Below, piece after piece: positions 1-8,240 of a DNA stretch of 64,000 bases (the first letter of the stretch is position 1; every line of letters starts with the position of its first letter). The DNA is from Chitinophaga sp. GbtcB8. GTDB lineage: Bacteria; Bacteroidota; Bacteroidia; Chitinophagales; Chitinophagaceae. The stretch spans positions 1-64,000 of the forward strand of contig NZ_JAGXJN010000034.1 of assembly GCF_019091455.1 (NCBI RefSeq), read 5' to 3'. The notes beneath the pieces are model-generated. The model was not told where the DNA came from. It saw only the letters and a program-made list of their open reading frames with translations, and did not search any database. Both the position numbers and the translations under genes were made by a program.

Positions 1-144
1 CACACAACTGGACACCTGCATAAAAAGTAGAGCCTCCCTCTTCAAGAAAAAAACATGTACTTGCTCGTGGGGATACGATAATCAGCCACTTTAGCCGCAT
101 GCTCTTCAGACGAAAAATCAATCAGCAAAACATCAGGTATATCT
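1..144. other. window edge, no supported gene
   Basis: No start-to-stop gene can be supported here. On the minus strand, the frame shifted relative to the small membrane protein that ends at 145 is open from about 140 down to 53 and reads like coding sequence (it contains DVLLIDFSSEEH), but it has no start codon of its own. It may be the tail of the neighbouring gene after a frameshift, or chance. Confidence 0.3.
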
Positions 145-423
145 TTAGATCTCCACCCTATTTATTGCATTAAAATCAACCCAGAGGAAATACAGAAATA
201 GAACAAGCAATGCAATTGACATCACTGCTGTTACATTTTCAGTCTTTTGAATCAATATTATAATAAAAGGCAACAAAATGCTAGTCATAATAATATTAAA
301 ATTTGTAAAGCTTGGTATTAGGATAACCTGTCCGGCATTGATCTCAAATTTGGGTACGGTTAGTTTTGTATTGCTGACATAATGTTGCAGCTCTTCCAGA
401 GAAGACATTTTCATGGCCTTCAA
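145..423 (-). CDS. small membrane protein, unknown function
   Basis: I do not recognise a family. The 92-residue product starts MKAMKMSSLEEL, has a short soluble N-terminus of about 40 residues, and then two hydrophobic stretches (about residues 43-60 and 66-83) separated by a polar turn (QKTENVT), so a two-pass inner-membrane hairpin is likely. The gene is visibly more A/T-rich than the large genes to its right, which may mean recent arrival or weak selection. ATG codons at positions 1, 4 and 6 are all possible starts. The frame just past its stop also looks coding, so the real protein may be longer and broken here. Confidence 0.45.
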   Translation of the reverse strand: MKAMKMSSLEELQHYVSNTKLTVPKFEINAGQVILIPSFTNFNIIMTSILLPFIIILIQKTENVTAVMSIALLVLFLYFLWVDFNAINRVEI

Positions 424-600
424 ATTATACTTTATTGTGTTTTAGATCTGGTGTCTGCGGTCATTTTGCTATCTACCTGCCGGGCTGCTATGTTTAAACC
501 TCTTACAAAAAAGGCCGGGCTAAGTTAAGGTACTCCGCAGCCGCAAAATACATCCTTCCTCTGTCCCCCTCACCCAACTTTTGTGTTACAATATATTCAT

Positions 601-1011
601 CTATTTATACTCATTCCTCACCAACCTTCCTGGTAAACAAGTATTCCCAATCCCCACAAATTTCAACGTATCCTTTACCTGAAGATAACGTGCATTGCCA
701 ACAAAACAGTTACCCCGAAAGGGCGCTGCTACCGTTAAAGTAATCGTATCATTTTTATTTATCCAGTTACCAATGAACTCAACAGGAGCTGCTTGTTTAC
801 GGCGCGTATCCCACTTACTGAATTTTAAATAAAAAGCACCGCCGCCGTTTAATTTCAGCTCCCAGCGTTTTGTAATCGTATACGCAAATGTGCACTTCAC
901 TTCCGTATGCGCATAAAACACATCTCCCCCACTCAAACCAGCAGCATTTACCAACATAAGCCCCAAATATTCATGATAACTTAATATAAACCATACACGG
1001 AACCGCGTCAA
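601..1011 (-). CDS. hypothetical protein, possibly N-terminally degraded
   Basis: A 136-residue product of unknown function. The C-terminal 100 residues have an alternating hydrophobic/polar pattern with Trp, Thr and Gly (for example GNWINKNDTITLTV), suggesting a small all-beta domain. The first 30 residues (MTRFRVWFILSYHEYLGLM) do not look like a clean signal peptide, so the start may be wrong or the 5' end decayed. It is isolated: no partner gene is close, and the divergent TonB receptor begins at 1166. Existence as a functional gene is only moderately supported, by frame length and composition. Confidence 0.4.
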   Translation of the reverse strand: MTRFRVWFILSYHEYLGLMLVNAAGLSGGDVFYAHTEVKCTFAYTITKRWELKLNGGGAFYLKFSKWDTRRKQAAPVEFIGNWINKNDTITLTVAAPFRGNCFVGNARYLQVKDTLKFVGIGNTCLPGRLVRNEYK

Positions 1012-1165
1012 TCAAAATCCCCCTTTTCTCAACCTCCACCACCCAAAATCCACCCCACTATTATTACATAATAATTAATTGTTAATTCACAATCATTCGT
1101 TATTTTTAGTAAAAATAAATATAACCTACATCCCCAGCTCAACCAAAACGTAAATTCTACCTGGT

Positions 1166-4057
1166 ATGAAGAACACCTTCCTTAAAACCTGTTTGTGTGC
1201 CGTATTTTTATGTATTTCCCTATGGTCTGTAACACAAGCACAACAAATTTCCATCAGTGGCGCGGTCACCGACAAAACCACCGGCGAAAAAATGGCCGGT
1301 GTGACCGTTAGCGTGAAGGGCTCCCTGAGCGGCACTATTTCAGACGGCAGCGGTAATTTTAAGCTCAACACCTCCCGCAGCTTACCGTTAACGCTGGTAT
1401 TTTCCTACGTAGGATTTAAAAGTGAAGAAGTACTGGTGAGCAATGCCGGCGAAACATTGAGCGTACAGCTGTCATCTACGGAAGTGCTGGGACAGGAAGT
1501 AGTAGTAGCTGCCAGCCGCGTAGCGCAAAGCATCCTGCAATCTCCGGTATCTATTGAAAAGCTGGATTCGCGCGCTATTAAAGCATCCCCTGCACCAACA
1601 TTCTATGATGCCCTGGCTAATATGAAAGGCGTAGAAATGAGCACGCAGAGCCTCACCTTTAAATCAGTGAACACCCGCGGTTTTAACAGTAATGGTAATA
1701 CCCGTGTGCTGCAGCTGATCGATGGTATGGATAACCAGGCGCCCGGCCTGAACTTTTCTGTAGGTAATATAGTAGGTATCACAGAGCTGGATATGGATAA
1801 TGTAGAGCTGCTGCCCGGTGCAGCATCTGCCCTGTACGGGCCTAATGCGCTGAATGGCATTGTGCTGATGAACAGTAAAAATCCTTTTGAGCACCAGGGG
1901 CTGAGCGCTAATGTTAAATCCGGTATATTATCAGACGATGGCCGCAGCAAAGCCACTACCGGCTACTATGATGTAACGGTACGTTACGCGCATGCCTTCA
2001 ATAACAAATGGGCCTTTAAAGTGAACTTTGGCTATATTAAAGCAGACGACTGGCAGGCTTACGACACCCGCGATCAAAGCGTCCTGAATGGTCATAACCT
2101 GCAGGATGGCACGCGCGCTAATAACCCGGCCTATAACGGGGTGAATACCTATGGCGATGAGACCAATGTAAATATGTATGCCAACCTGCGGCCCGCAGCG
2201 CTTACGCCCAACAACCCGCTGGGTATGGGTATTGCGCAGCTTTCTGCTGCTACCGGCGGTCTTATTACCCCTGGCCAGATCTTTAACGCTATTATGCCGG
2301 ACAGCGCCAATACCTTCGTATCCCGCACCGGTTACGACGAACGCTCCATGGCAGATTATAATACCAAGAACATGAAGATCAACGGCGCCATTCACTACCG
2401 TATCAAAGATAACCTGGAAGCATTCATACAGGGCAGCTATGGTACCGGTACTACGGTGTATACCGGGGCAGACCGCTACTCTATTAAAAACTTCCGCATG
2501 GGTCAATATAAGGCAGAGCTTAAAGGCAGCAACTTCTATGTGCGCCTGTACACCACCCAGGAAAGGGCGGGCGACAGCTATGCCATCGGCACCCTGGCCC
2601 AGGGTATTAATGAAGCCTGGAAACCCAGCGCTGGCGCTAATGGTTGGTTTGCCCAGTATTTTGGCGCTTATGCAGGAGCCTCATTAACCACCTTCAGCAC
2701 CGCTTTCCAAACTGCGCTTGGACAAGGCCAGAGCCCGGCACAGGCATTTGCCACCGCCACCACTGCTGCAAAAGGAGGATCCACCACTTTCCACAACAAT
2801 GCAAGAGCTGCTGCTGATCAGGGCAGGCTGGTGCCCGGCACTGCCGCCTTTAACAATGCGGCCGATACTGTTAAGGGAAAAGCCATCCCCGGAGATGCTA
2901 ACGGCGTAGGCGCTAAGTTCAATGATAAAACAAACCTGTACCAGGCAGAGTTCATGTATAACTTCAGCGACCTGATCCCCTTTGCCGAAGTACTGGTGGG
3001 CGGCAACTACCGTGTATATGCCCTTAACTCCGGCGGCTCTCTTTTTGCTCTGGATGATAACGGCAAAGAATTCCGCATCAATGAATACGGTGGTTATGTG
3101 CAGGTGGCTAAAAGCCTGGTAGAAGATCACATACACCTCACAGGCTCCATCCGTTACGATAAGAACGAGAACTTTAAAGGGCAGTTCAGCCCCCGCCTTT
3201 CCGCAGTATACACCTTCTTTAAAACGCATAACATCCGCGCTTCCTACCAAACCGGTTTCCGTATTCCCACCTGCCAGGATCAATACATTGACCTGCAGAC
3301 ACCGCAGTACCGTTTGATTGGCGGCATTCCCTTTATGATTGACCGCTTCGGATTGAAGAACGGACCAATATATACGCTGGAATCCGTACAGGCAGGCGCT
3401 CCGAAGCAATACGAGTTCCGCGATTTTGAACCGGAACGCATTGTAGCATTTGAAGTAGGTTATAAAGGCCTGTTTGCCAATAAGGTGCTGGTAGACGCTT
3501 ATGTATACAGCAATAACTTCAAGAATTATAATGGCGTGCAGGCACTGGTAAAACCTGACGGCGCCGGCGGCAGTCAGATCTACTCCATCCCGGTAAATCT
3601 TGACAGGGATATTAAATCCTGGGGATGGGCATTGGGCATAGATTATTCTCTTCCGCTGAACTTTGTAACAGGAGGTAATATTTCCTATAACGACCTGCGG
3701 GATGATGAAGGACTGACCAGCGCAGGCGTAATGTGGAACACGCCTAAAGTGCGTTATAACCTGTATGTGGGCAACCGTAACATTGCCGGCTCTAATTTCG
3801 GCTTTAATGTTACCTGGCGCTGGCAGGATAAGTTCATCTGGAACTCTACGTTCGTATCTCCTGCAGTGAATACGCTTGCCCTCAGCGAGATCCCTTCCTA
3901 CGGCACACTGGATGCACAGATAAGCAAGTTCTTCCCGAAAGCGAAGACCACTGTGAAGATCGGCGGCGCTAACATCCTGAAGAAAACATATATACAATCA
4001 TGGGGTAATCCTACCGTGGGAGCACAATTCTATGCTTCCCTGGGGTATAACTTATAG
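1166..4057 (+). CDS. TonB-dependent outer-membrane receptor
   Basis: Outer-membrane beta-barrel for TonB-powered uptake of an unknown ligand. The 963-residue protein has a signal peptide (1-25, ending TQAQ), a carboxypeptidase-regulatory-like domain (about 28-110, with VSVKGSLSGTISDGSGNF), a TonB-box-like stretch (GQEVVVAASR, near 112), a plug domain (about 120-235, with LQLIDGMDNQ and PGAASALYGPNALNG) and a barrel to a C-terminal aromatic/hydrophobic strand (FYASLGYNL). No SusD partner follows: a strong terminator comes directly after the stop. It is therefore a stand-alone receptor rather than a SusCD importer. The ligand cannot be inferred from sequence. The start ATG at 1166 gives a good signal peptide. 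Confidence 0.93.
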   Translation: MKNTFLKTCLCAVFLCISLWSVTQAQQISISGAVTDKTTGEKMAGVTVSVKGSLSGTISDGSGNFKLNTSRSLPLTLVFSYVGFKSEEVLVSNAGETLSVQLSSTEVLGQEVVVAASRVAQSILQSPVSIEKLDSRAIKASPAPTFYDALANMKGVEMSTQSLTFKSVNTRGFNSNGNTRVLQLIDGMDNQAPGLNFSVGNIVGITELDMDNVELLPGAASALYGPNALNGIVLMNSKNPFEHQGLSANVKSGILSDDGRSKATTGYYDVTVRYAHAFNNKWAFKVNFGYIKADDWQAYDTRDQSVLNGHNLQDGTRANNPAYNGVNTYGDETNVNMYANLRPAALTPNNPLGMGIAQLSAATGGLITPGQIFNAIMPDSANTFVSRTGYDERSMADYNTKNMKINGAIHYRIKDNLEAFIQGSYGTGTTVYTGADRYSIKNFRMGQYKAELKGSNFYVRLYTTQERAGDSYAIGTLAQGINEAWKPSAGANGWFAQYFGAYAGASLTTFSTAFQTALGQGQSPAQAFATATTAAKGGSTTFHNNARAAADQGRLVPGTAAFNNAADTVKGKAIPGDANGVGAKFNDKTNLYQAEFMYNFSDLIPFAEVLVGGNYRVYALNSGGSLFALDDNGKEFRINEYGGYVQVAKSLVEDHIHLTGSIRYDKNENFKGQFSPRLSAVYTFFKTHNIRASYQTGFRIPTCQDQYIDLQTPQYRLIGGIPFMIDRFGLKNGPIYTLESVQAGAPKQYEFRDFEPERIVAFEVGYKGLFANKVLVDAYVYSNNFKNYNGVQALVKPDGAGGSQIYSIPVNLDRDIKSWGWALGIDYSLPLNFVTGGNISYNDLRDDEGLTSAGVMWNTPKVRYNLYVGNRNIAGSNFGFNVTWRWQDKFIWNSTFVSPAVNTLALSEIPSYGTLDAQISKFFPKAKTTVKIGGANILKKTYIQSWGNPTVGAQFYASLGYNL

Positions 4058-4079
4058 CTTACTCACTCCTTAAATTGGC

Positions 4080-4112
4080 GAAGGTCCTGGCTTAGCCAGG
4101 ACCTTCTATTTT
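4080..4112 (+). terminator. intrinsic terminator after TonB receptor
   Basis: A perfect 12-bp stem (4080-4091 with 4095-4106) closes a 3-nt TTA loop and is followed by TATTTTGTTG. It lies 23 bp after the receptor stop and 43 bp before the convergent ychF stop, so it may serve both strands. Confidence 0.85.
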
Positions 4113-4148
4113 GTTGTAACCCCCAACCAGAGTTGGGATATCTTTGAA

Positions 4149-5252
4149 CTATACGTTAAATCTGAAGTGCATCACGTCGCCATCCTTCACCAGGTATTCC
4201 TTACCCTCAATACGCAGGCGGCCATTATCGCGGGCAGCAGTTTCTGAACCAAATTTCACATAATCATCGTAGGCGATCACCTCTGCTTTAATAAAGCCTT
4301 TTTCAAAATCCGTGTGGATCACGCTGGCGGCCTGCGGCGCTTTCCAGCCTTCGTGGATGGTCCAGGCGCGTACTTCCTGTACCCCTGCGGTAAAATACGT
4401 GATCAGGTTCAGGAGCTGGTAGGCAGAGCGGATCAGGCGGTTCAGGCCGGGCTCTGTGAGGTTGTATTCTGACAGGAACAGCTCTTTATCGGCCGGATCT
4501 TCCATTTCGGAGATCTGTGCTTCAATAGAGTTGTTCATAATAATTACCTGTGCGTTTTCGCCCTTTACGGATTCTTCCAGGGCTTTGGAGAATTTGTTGC
4601 CGGTATGCAGGGAGGCTTCATCTACGTTGGCTACGTATAATACCGGCTTTTCTGTTAACAGGAAAAGGTCGGCAATAGCGCTGCGGTCTTCCTTGCTTAA
4701 TCCCAGGGAGCGGATGTTCTTGCCCTGTTCCAGGCATTCCTGGCACTGTTTCAGGGTTTCGTATTCCTTTTTGGCTTTAGGATCGCCGCCGGTTTTGGCC
4801 ATCTTTTCCGTCCGGGCAACCTTCTTTTCCACGGTTTCAAGATCCTTCAGCTGCAATTCGGTATCAATGATCTCTTTATCGCTTACCGGGTTAATAGGGC
4901 CTTCTTCCCTTAATATATTATCGTCTTCAAAGCAACGGATCACGTGTACAATGGCGTCTACCTCGCGGATATTGGCCAGGAACTTGTTACCCAGCCCCTC
5001 TCCCTTGCTGGCGCCTTTTACCAGGCCGGCAATGTCCACAAATTCGATGGTAGTGGGCACTACGCGGTTAGGTTTTACCAGCTCTTCCAGCTTGAACAGG
5101 CGTGCATCCGGCACATCTACCAGGCCTACGTTCGGCTCAATGGTGCAGAACCGGTAGTTGCTGGCCTGTGCTTTGGCGCTGTTACTAACTGCGTTAAATA
5201 AAGTTGATTTTCCTACGTTCGGCAATCCTACTATTCCTGCTTGCAACGCCAT
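4149..5252 (-). CDS. ychF: ribosome-associated ATPase/GTPase YchF (Obg family)
   Basis: YchF/OLA1 is a translation-factor-class P-loop nucleotidase that prefers ATP and binds ribosomes; it acts in the cytoplasm in stress and redox responses. The 367-residue length is standard. The P-loop GLPNVGKST lies at residues 9-17, the G3 motif DIAG at 73-76, an NVDEA in place of NKxD in the middle, a coiled-coil insert around 130-165 (rich in K and E), and a C-terminal TGS domain (about 285-367, ending DVMHFRFNV). It is monocistronic, with a consensus -7 box 19 bp upstream of its ATG and a convergent TonB receptor downstream. Confidence 0.97.
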   Translation of the reverse strand: MALQAGIVGLPNVGKSTLFNAVSNSAKAQASNYRFCTIEPNVGLVDVPDARLFKLEELVKPNRVVPTTIEFVDIAGLVKGASKGEGLGNKFLANIREVDAIVHVIRCFEDDNILREEGPINPVSDKEIIDTELQLKDLETVEKKVARTEKMAKTGGDPKAKKEYETLKQCQECLEQGKNIRSLGLSKEDRSAIADLFLLTEKPVLYVANVDEASLHTGNKFSKALEESVKGENAQVIIMNNSIEAQISEMEDPADKELFLSEYNLTEPGLNRLIRSAYQLLNLITYFTAGVQEVRAWTIHEGWKAPQAASVIHTDFEKGFIKAEVIAYDDYVKFGSETAARDNGRLRIEGKEYLVKDGDVMHFRFNV

Positions 5253-5270
5253 TTTTTAAAAATTTGCCCG

Positions 5271-5278
5271 CAAAGATA
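5271..5278 (-). promoter_or_regulatory. -7 box of ychF promoter
   Basis: On the minus strand this reads TATCTTTG, an exact match to the Bacteroidota -7 consensus TAnnTTTG. Transcription would begin a few bases downstream, leaving a leader of about 15 nt. A clear -33 TTTG is not visible. Confidence 0.6.
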
Positions 5279-5299
5279 GGGGAAATAGTTGAATAGTCG

Positions 5300-5592
5300 G
5301 TGGCCCATGGTTTATAGTCCGTAGAACCGTGCGGGTGGCGGGTTTGGAGATTCCATGGTCCATGGCCGGTGGTCCATTGCCTGTTGCGCGGAGGTATATT
5401 TGCGGGAAATGGGAGGCTATGGACCATGAACCAGCGGCTATGGACTTTTTCTACATATCATTTTTAATTTACAATTTTAGCGTTTAGATTTGGCAGATGG
5501 ACTTTGATCTACAGATCATTGCCTATAGAATATAAGCGCAATATAAATCGTACGCAGAACAGCCATGGACTATAGGCCATGGACCGTGGATT
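5300..5592. repeat. CATGGAC/CCGTGG word-repeat block with inverted arms
   Basis: This 351-bp gap between divergent genes holds no gene. It is packed with variants of one word (CCATGGTCCATGG, CTATGGACCATG, CCATGGACTATAG, CCATGGACCGTGG). The arm at 5350-5380 is the imperfect inverse of 5562-5592 (about 25 of 31 positions). A middle copy lies at 5416-5446. Two TAnnTTTG boxes sit between the arms on the plus strand (5395-5402 TATATTTG and 5485-5492 TAGATTTG) and could drive the 5604 gene. Confidence 0.7.
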
Positions 5593-5603
5593 AAACAACA
5601 ACT

Positions 5604-6836
5604 ATGGCATTAAACTACATCTGGATCGCTTTTTTTGTGATCGCGTTCATAGTGGCGCTGATCCGCCTGATCTTCCTGCATGATACCACGGTATTCTCTA
5701 CCTTGATGACCGGTATGTTTGACAGCGCCAAAACCGGCGCGGAAATATCCCTGGGCCTGGCCGGTATCATGACCTTCTGGATGGGCATAATGCGCATAGG
5801 TGAAAAGGCCGGTATGATCGGCATTTTTGCGCGGGCGGTTGATCCGCTGTTCTCCCGCCTGTTTCCGCAGGTGCCGCGTCAGCACCCGGCCATGGGCTCT
5901 ATTGTGATGAACTTTTCTGCCAACATGCTGGGGCTGGATAATGCTGCTACCCCGGTAGGCCTGAAAGCCATGAAAGAGCTGCAGGAGGTGAATCCTGCCC
6001 CGGATACTGCTACCAATGCCCAGATCATGTTCCTGGTGCTGAATACGGCCGGCATGACCATCATCCCTACCTCTGTAATGGCCATGCGCTTAGCCAATGG
6101 GGCGGCCAACCCGGCAGATATTTTTATTCCTACGGTGATCGGCACCTTTATTTCCTTCATCAGCGGTATTATTGCCGTGGCGCTGTATCAACGTATTAAT
6201 TTGTTTAACCTGCCCATGCTGGTATTCTTAGGTGGTTTTGGCCTGCTGATGTGGGGCCTGTACGCCTGGATGCACAATATGCCGCCCGCCGAAGTAGCCA
6301 CTTATACGGGTATGCTGGGCGGGCTGGTGATCTTTTCCATCCTCACTTCCTTCCTGGTACTGGGATTCGTAAAAAAGATCAATGTATACGAAGTGTTTAT
6401 TGACGGCGCCAAGGACGGATTTTCTACCGTAGTATCCATTATTCCTTACCTGGTGGCCATCCTGGTAGCTATCAGCGCGTTCCGCAGCACCGGCTGTATG
6501 GATTACATTGTGAATGGTATTGGCAGCTTGTTTGCCTGGATGGGCTTTAATACGGACTTCGTACCGGCATTACCGGTAGGCCTCATGAAAACCCTGAGCG
6601 GCGGCGCTGCCCGCGGGTTAATGGTAGATACCATGCAGCATTATGGCGCTGATTCCTTTGCCGGCCGCCTGGCCTGTATTATGCAGGGCTCTACCGAAAC
6701 TACCTTTTATATACTGGCCGTGTACTTTGGCTCTGTAAATATCAAGAATACCCGTTATGCCCTCACCTGCGGCCTGATAGCGGATTTCGTAGGTGTGGTA
6801 GCTGCCATTATATTGGGATACCTGTTCTTTCATTAA
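5604..6836 (+). CDS. nucleoside-recognition-domain (SpmA-SpmB fusion) membrane protein
   Basis: The 410-residue polytopic membrane protein is two related halves joined: the first (about 1-205) resembles spore maturation protein A, the second (about 215-410) SpmB, each with a Gate/nucleoside-recognition domain. Conserved stretches include MNFSANMLGLDNAATPVG in half one and SGGAARGLMVDTM and QGSTETTFYI in half two. In spore formers the two halves are separate genes; here there is no other sporulation context, so the role is unknown (transport or gating is an inference from the fold). The YeiH-like transporter follows 82 bp downstream on the same strand, with its own promoter-like box between. 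Confidence 0.88.
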   Translation: MALNYIWIAFFVIAFIVALIRLIFLHDTTVFSTLMTGMFDSAKTGAEISLGLAGIMTFWMGIMRIGEKAGMIGIFARAVDPLFSRLFPQVPRQHPAMGSIVMNFSANMLGLDNAATPVGLKAMKELQEVNPAPDTATNAQIMFLVLNTAGMTIIPTSVMAMRLANGAANPADIFIPTVIGTFISFISGIIAVALYQRINLFNLPMLVFLGGFGLLMWGLYAWMHNMPPAEVATYTGMLGGLVIFSILTSFLVLGFVKKINVYEVFIDGAKDGFSTVVSIIPYLVAILVAISAFRSTGCMDYIVNGIGSLFAWMGFNTDFVPALPVGLMKTLSGGAARGLMVDTMQHYGADSFAGRLACIMQGSTETTFYILAVYFGSVNIKNTRYALTCGLIADFVGVVAAIILGYLFFH

Positions 6837-6860
6837 TTACGAATTGGGTAATTCGTAATT
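6835..6860. repeat. perfect AATTACGAATT inverted repeat at a stop codon
   Basis: Eleven-bp perfect arms (6835-6845 and 6850-6860) flank a 4-nt GGGT loop. The left arm begins inside the TAA stop of the preceding gene. No T-run follows, so it is not a standard intrinsic terminator. The same word recurs after several other stop codons in the window. Confidence 0.7.
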
Positions 6861-6867
6861 CAATTTG

Positions 6868-6875
6868 TATTTTGC
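6868..6875 (+). promoter_or_regulatory. TAnnTTGC -7-like box before YeiH gene
   Basis: The box TATTTTGC lies 44 bp before the preferred ATG at 6919. It is a one-base-shorter relative of TAnnTTTG that recurs before other genes in this window. If used, a translation start at 6865 would be upstream of the transcript. Confidence 0.4.
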
Positions 6876-6918
6876 GCGTCCGCACCCACCATGCGCTATC
6901 TCATATCAAAACCTTTTC

Positions 6919-8181
6919 ATGACTATGAAGAAGTCTCTCCACGAAGACTGGATAGCCGTTATTATTGCTTTTCTGACTATTGCACTGGTATGTAGCGGCC
7001 TTAAACCGGCGTTACCAAAATTTGGAGCCTGGAATACGGGCGGCGGCTTATGGGCGCAGCTTAGCAACCCGGACCTGTTACGCCAAACCGGGATCCTTTT
7101 CCTGTGGGCTTTAGGCAGCCTGCTGCTGGCGCGCCTGCTGGCCAAAGACCTTCAACCCGTAAAGCTGGCACTAAGCCTGCTGGGTATTGTGCTTATTACC
7201 TTGGTGGCACAGCTGATAACCAGTAACAAGATCGTTAAGGACTTCGGTATTGAAGTGGTGTTATTCAGCCTGTTGCTGGGCCTTTTCATTAACAATGTGC
7301 TGGGTGTGCCTGCCTGGCTGAAACCAGCTATACAAACGGAGCTGTTCATCAAAATTGGTTTGATACTGCTGGGCGCCAATGTGCTGTTCCAGGATATTAT
7401 CAATGCCGGCGGGTTGGGCATCCTGCAATCTGTGGTGGTAGTGTTTACGGTATGGTATTTCTCTTTCTGGATCTGTAAAAAGCTGGGACTGGATGATGAG
7501 TTCAGGATGATGATCTCCAGCGCGGTATCCATTTGCGGGGTATCGGCTGCTATTGCTACTTCCGGCGCTATCGAGGGCGATAACCGTAAATTATCGCATG
7601 TAATATCGCTGGTGCTGATCGTAGCCATTCCCATGATGCTGATCATGCCCTATATTGCTATCTGGGCGGGTATGTCGCCGGCAGTGGCCGGGGCCTGGCT
7701 GGGCGGCACTATTGATACCTCCGGCGCCGTGGTAGCAGCAGGTACACTGCTGGGCGAAGAAGCGCTGAAATACGCCACCCTGGTGAAATTCTCGCAGAAC
7801 GTATTGTTAGGCCTTGCCGCCTTCTTTATTTCCGTATACTGGACGGTTAGTAAAAAAGAGGTGAGCGCCGATAAAAAACCGGGGCTGAAAACCATCTGGG
7901 AACGTTTTCCCAAATTTGTGCTGGGCTTCGTGCTGGCATCCCTGTTATTTTCCTTTGTGCTGCCGCGGGAAGTAGTGACTGCTGCCAAAGGATCGCTGAA
8001 AGAACTGCAAACATACTGGTTTGCGCTGGCCTTTACCTGTATAGGGCTGGAAACCAAGTTCACCGATATTTTTAAAATGGAGAACGGCCGTCCTGCTATG
8101 GCGTTTATTATTGCGCAGCTGTTTAATATCTTCTTTACGCTGGTGGTGGCGTATCTGGTGTTTGGACGGCTGGCCGGGTAA
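6919..8181 (+). CDS. YeiH/PSE-family putative sulfate exporter
   Basis: A 420-residue inner-membrane protein of the YeiH (UPF0324, Cons_hypoth698) family, whose members are proposed anion or sulfate exporters; the substrate is not proven for the family. It has about ten hydrophobic segments and conserved Gly-rich stretches such as SAVSICGVSAAIATSGAI and GGTIDTSGAVVAAG. The frame is open from 6865, but the preferred start is 6919 (MTMKKSLHEDW), because the upstream 18 residues overlap a promoter-like box and do not resemble a family N-terminus. A strong terminator overlaps the stop codon. Confidence 0.88.
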   Translation: MTMKKSLHEDWIAVIIAFLTIALVCSGLKPALPKFGAWNTGGGLWAQLSNPDLLRQTGILFLWALGSLLLARLLAKDLQPVKLALSLLGIVLITLVAQLITSNKIVKDFGIEVVLFSLLLGLFINNVLGVPAWLKPAIQTELFIKIGLILLGANVLFQDIINAGGLGILQSVVVVFTVWYFSFWICKKLGLDDEFRMMISSAVSICGVSAAIATSGAIEGDNRKLSHVISLVLIVAIPMMLIMPYIAIWAGMSPAVAGAWLGGTIDTSGAVVAAGTLLGEEALKYATLVKFSQNVLLGLAAFFISVYWTVSKKEVSADKKPGLKTIWERFPKFVLGFVLASLLFSFVLPREVVTAAKGSLKELQTYWFALAFTCIGLETKFTDIFKMENGRPAMAFIIAQLFNIFFTLVVAYLVFGRLAG

Positions 8182-8214
8182 AAGGTCCTACATCTTTAAG
8201 ACGTAGGACCTTTT
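8180..8214 (+). terminator. intrinsic terminator after YeiH gene
   Basis: A 12-bp perfect stem (8180-8191 with 8203-8214) with an 11-nt loop, ending in TTTT, overlaps the stop codon. The core AAGGTCCT matches the core of the 4080 terminator. The A-rich left side lets it also act on the convergent susD-like gene. Confidence 0.85.
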
Positions 8215-8240
8215 GTATTGTACAGCTTAATTCGTAATTA

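Noticed and set aside
2684..3997. A 437-residue open frame on the minus strand
   Set aside because: It lies wholly antisense to the TonB receptor, is low-complexity and has no family motifs; it is a shadow of biased codon use.
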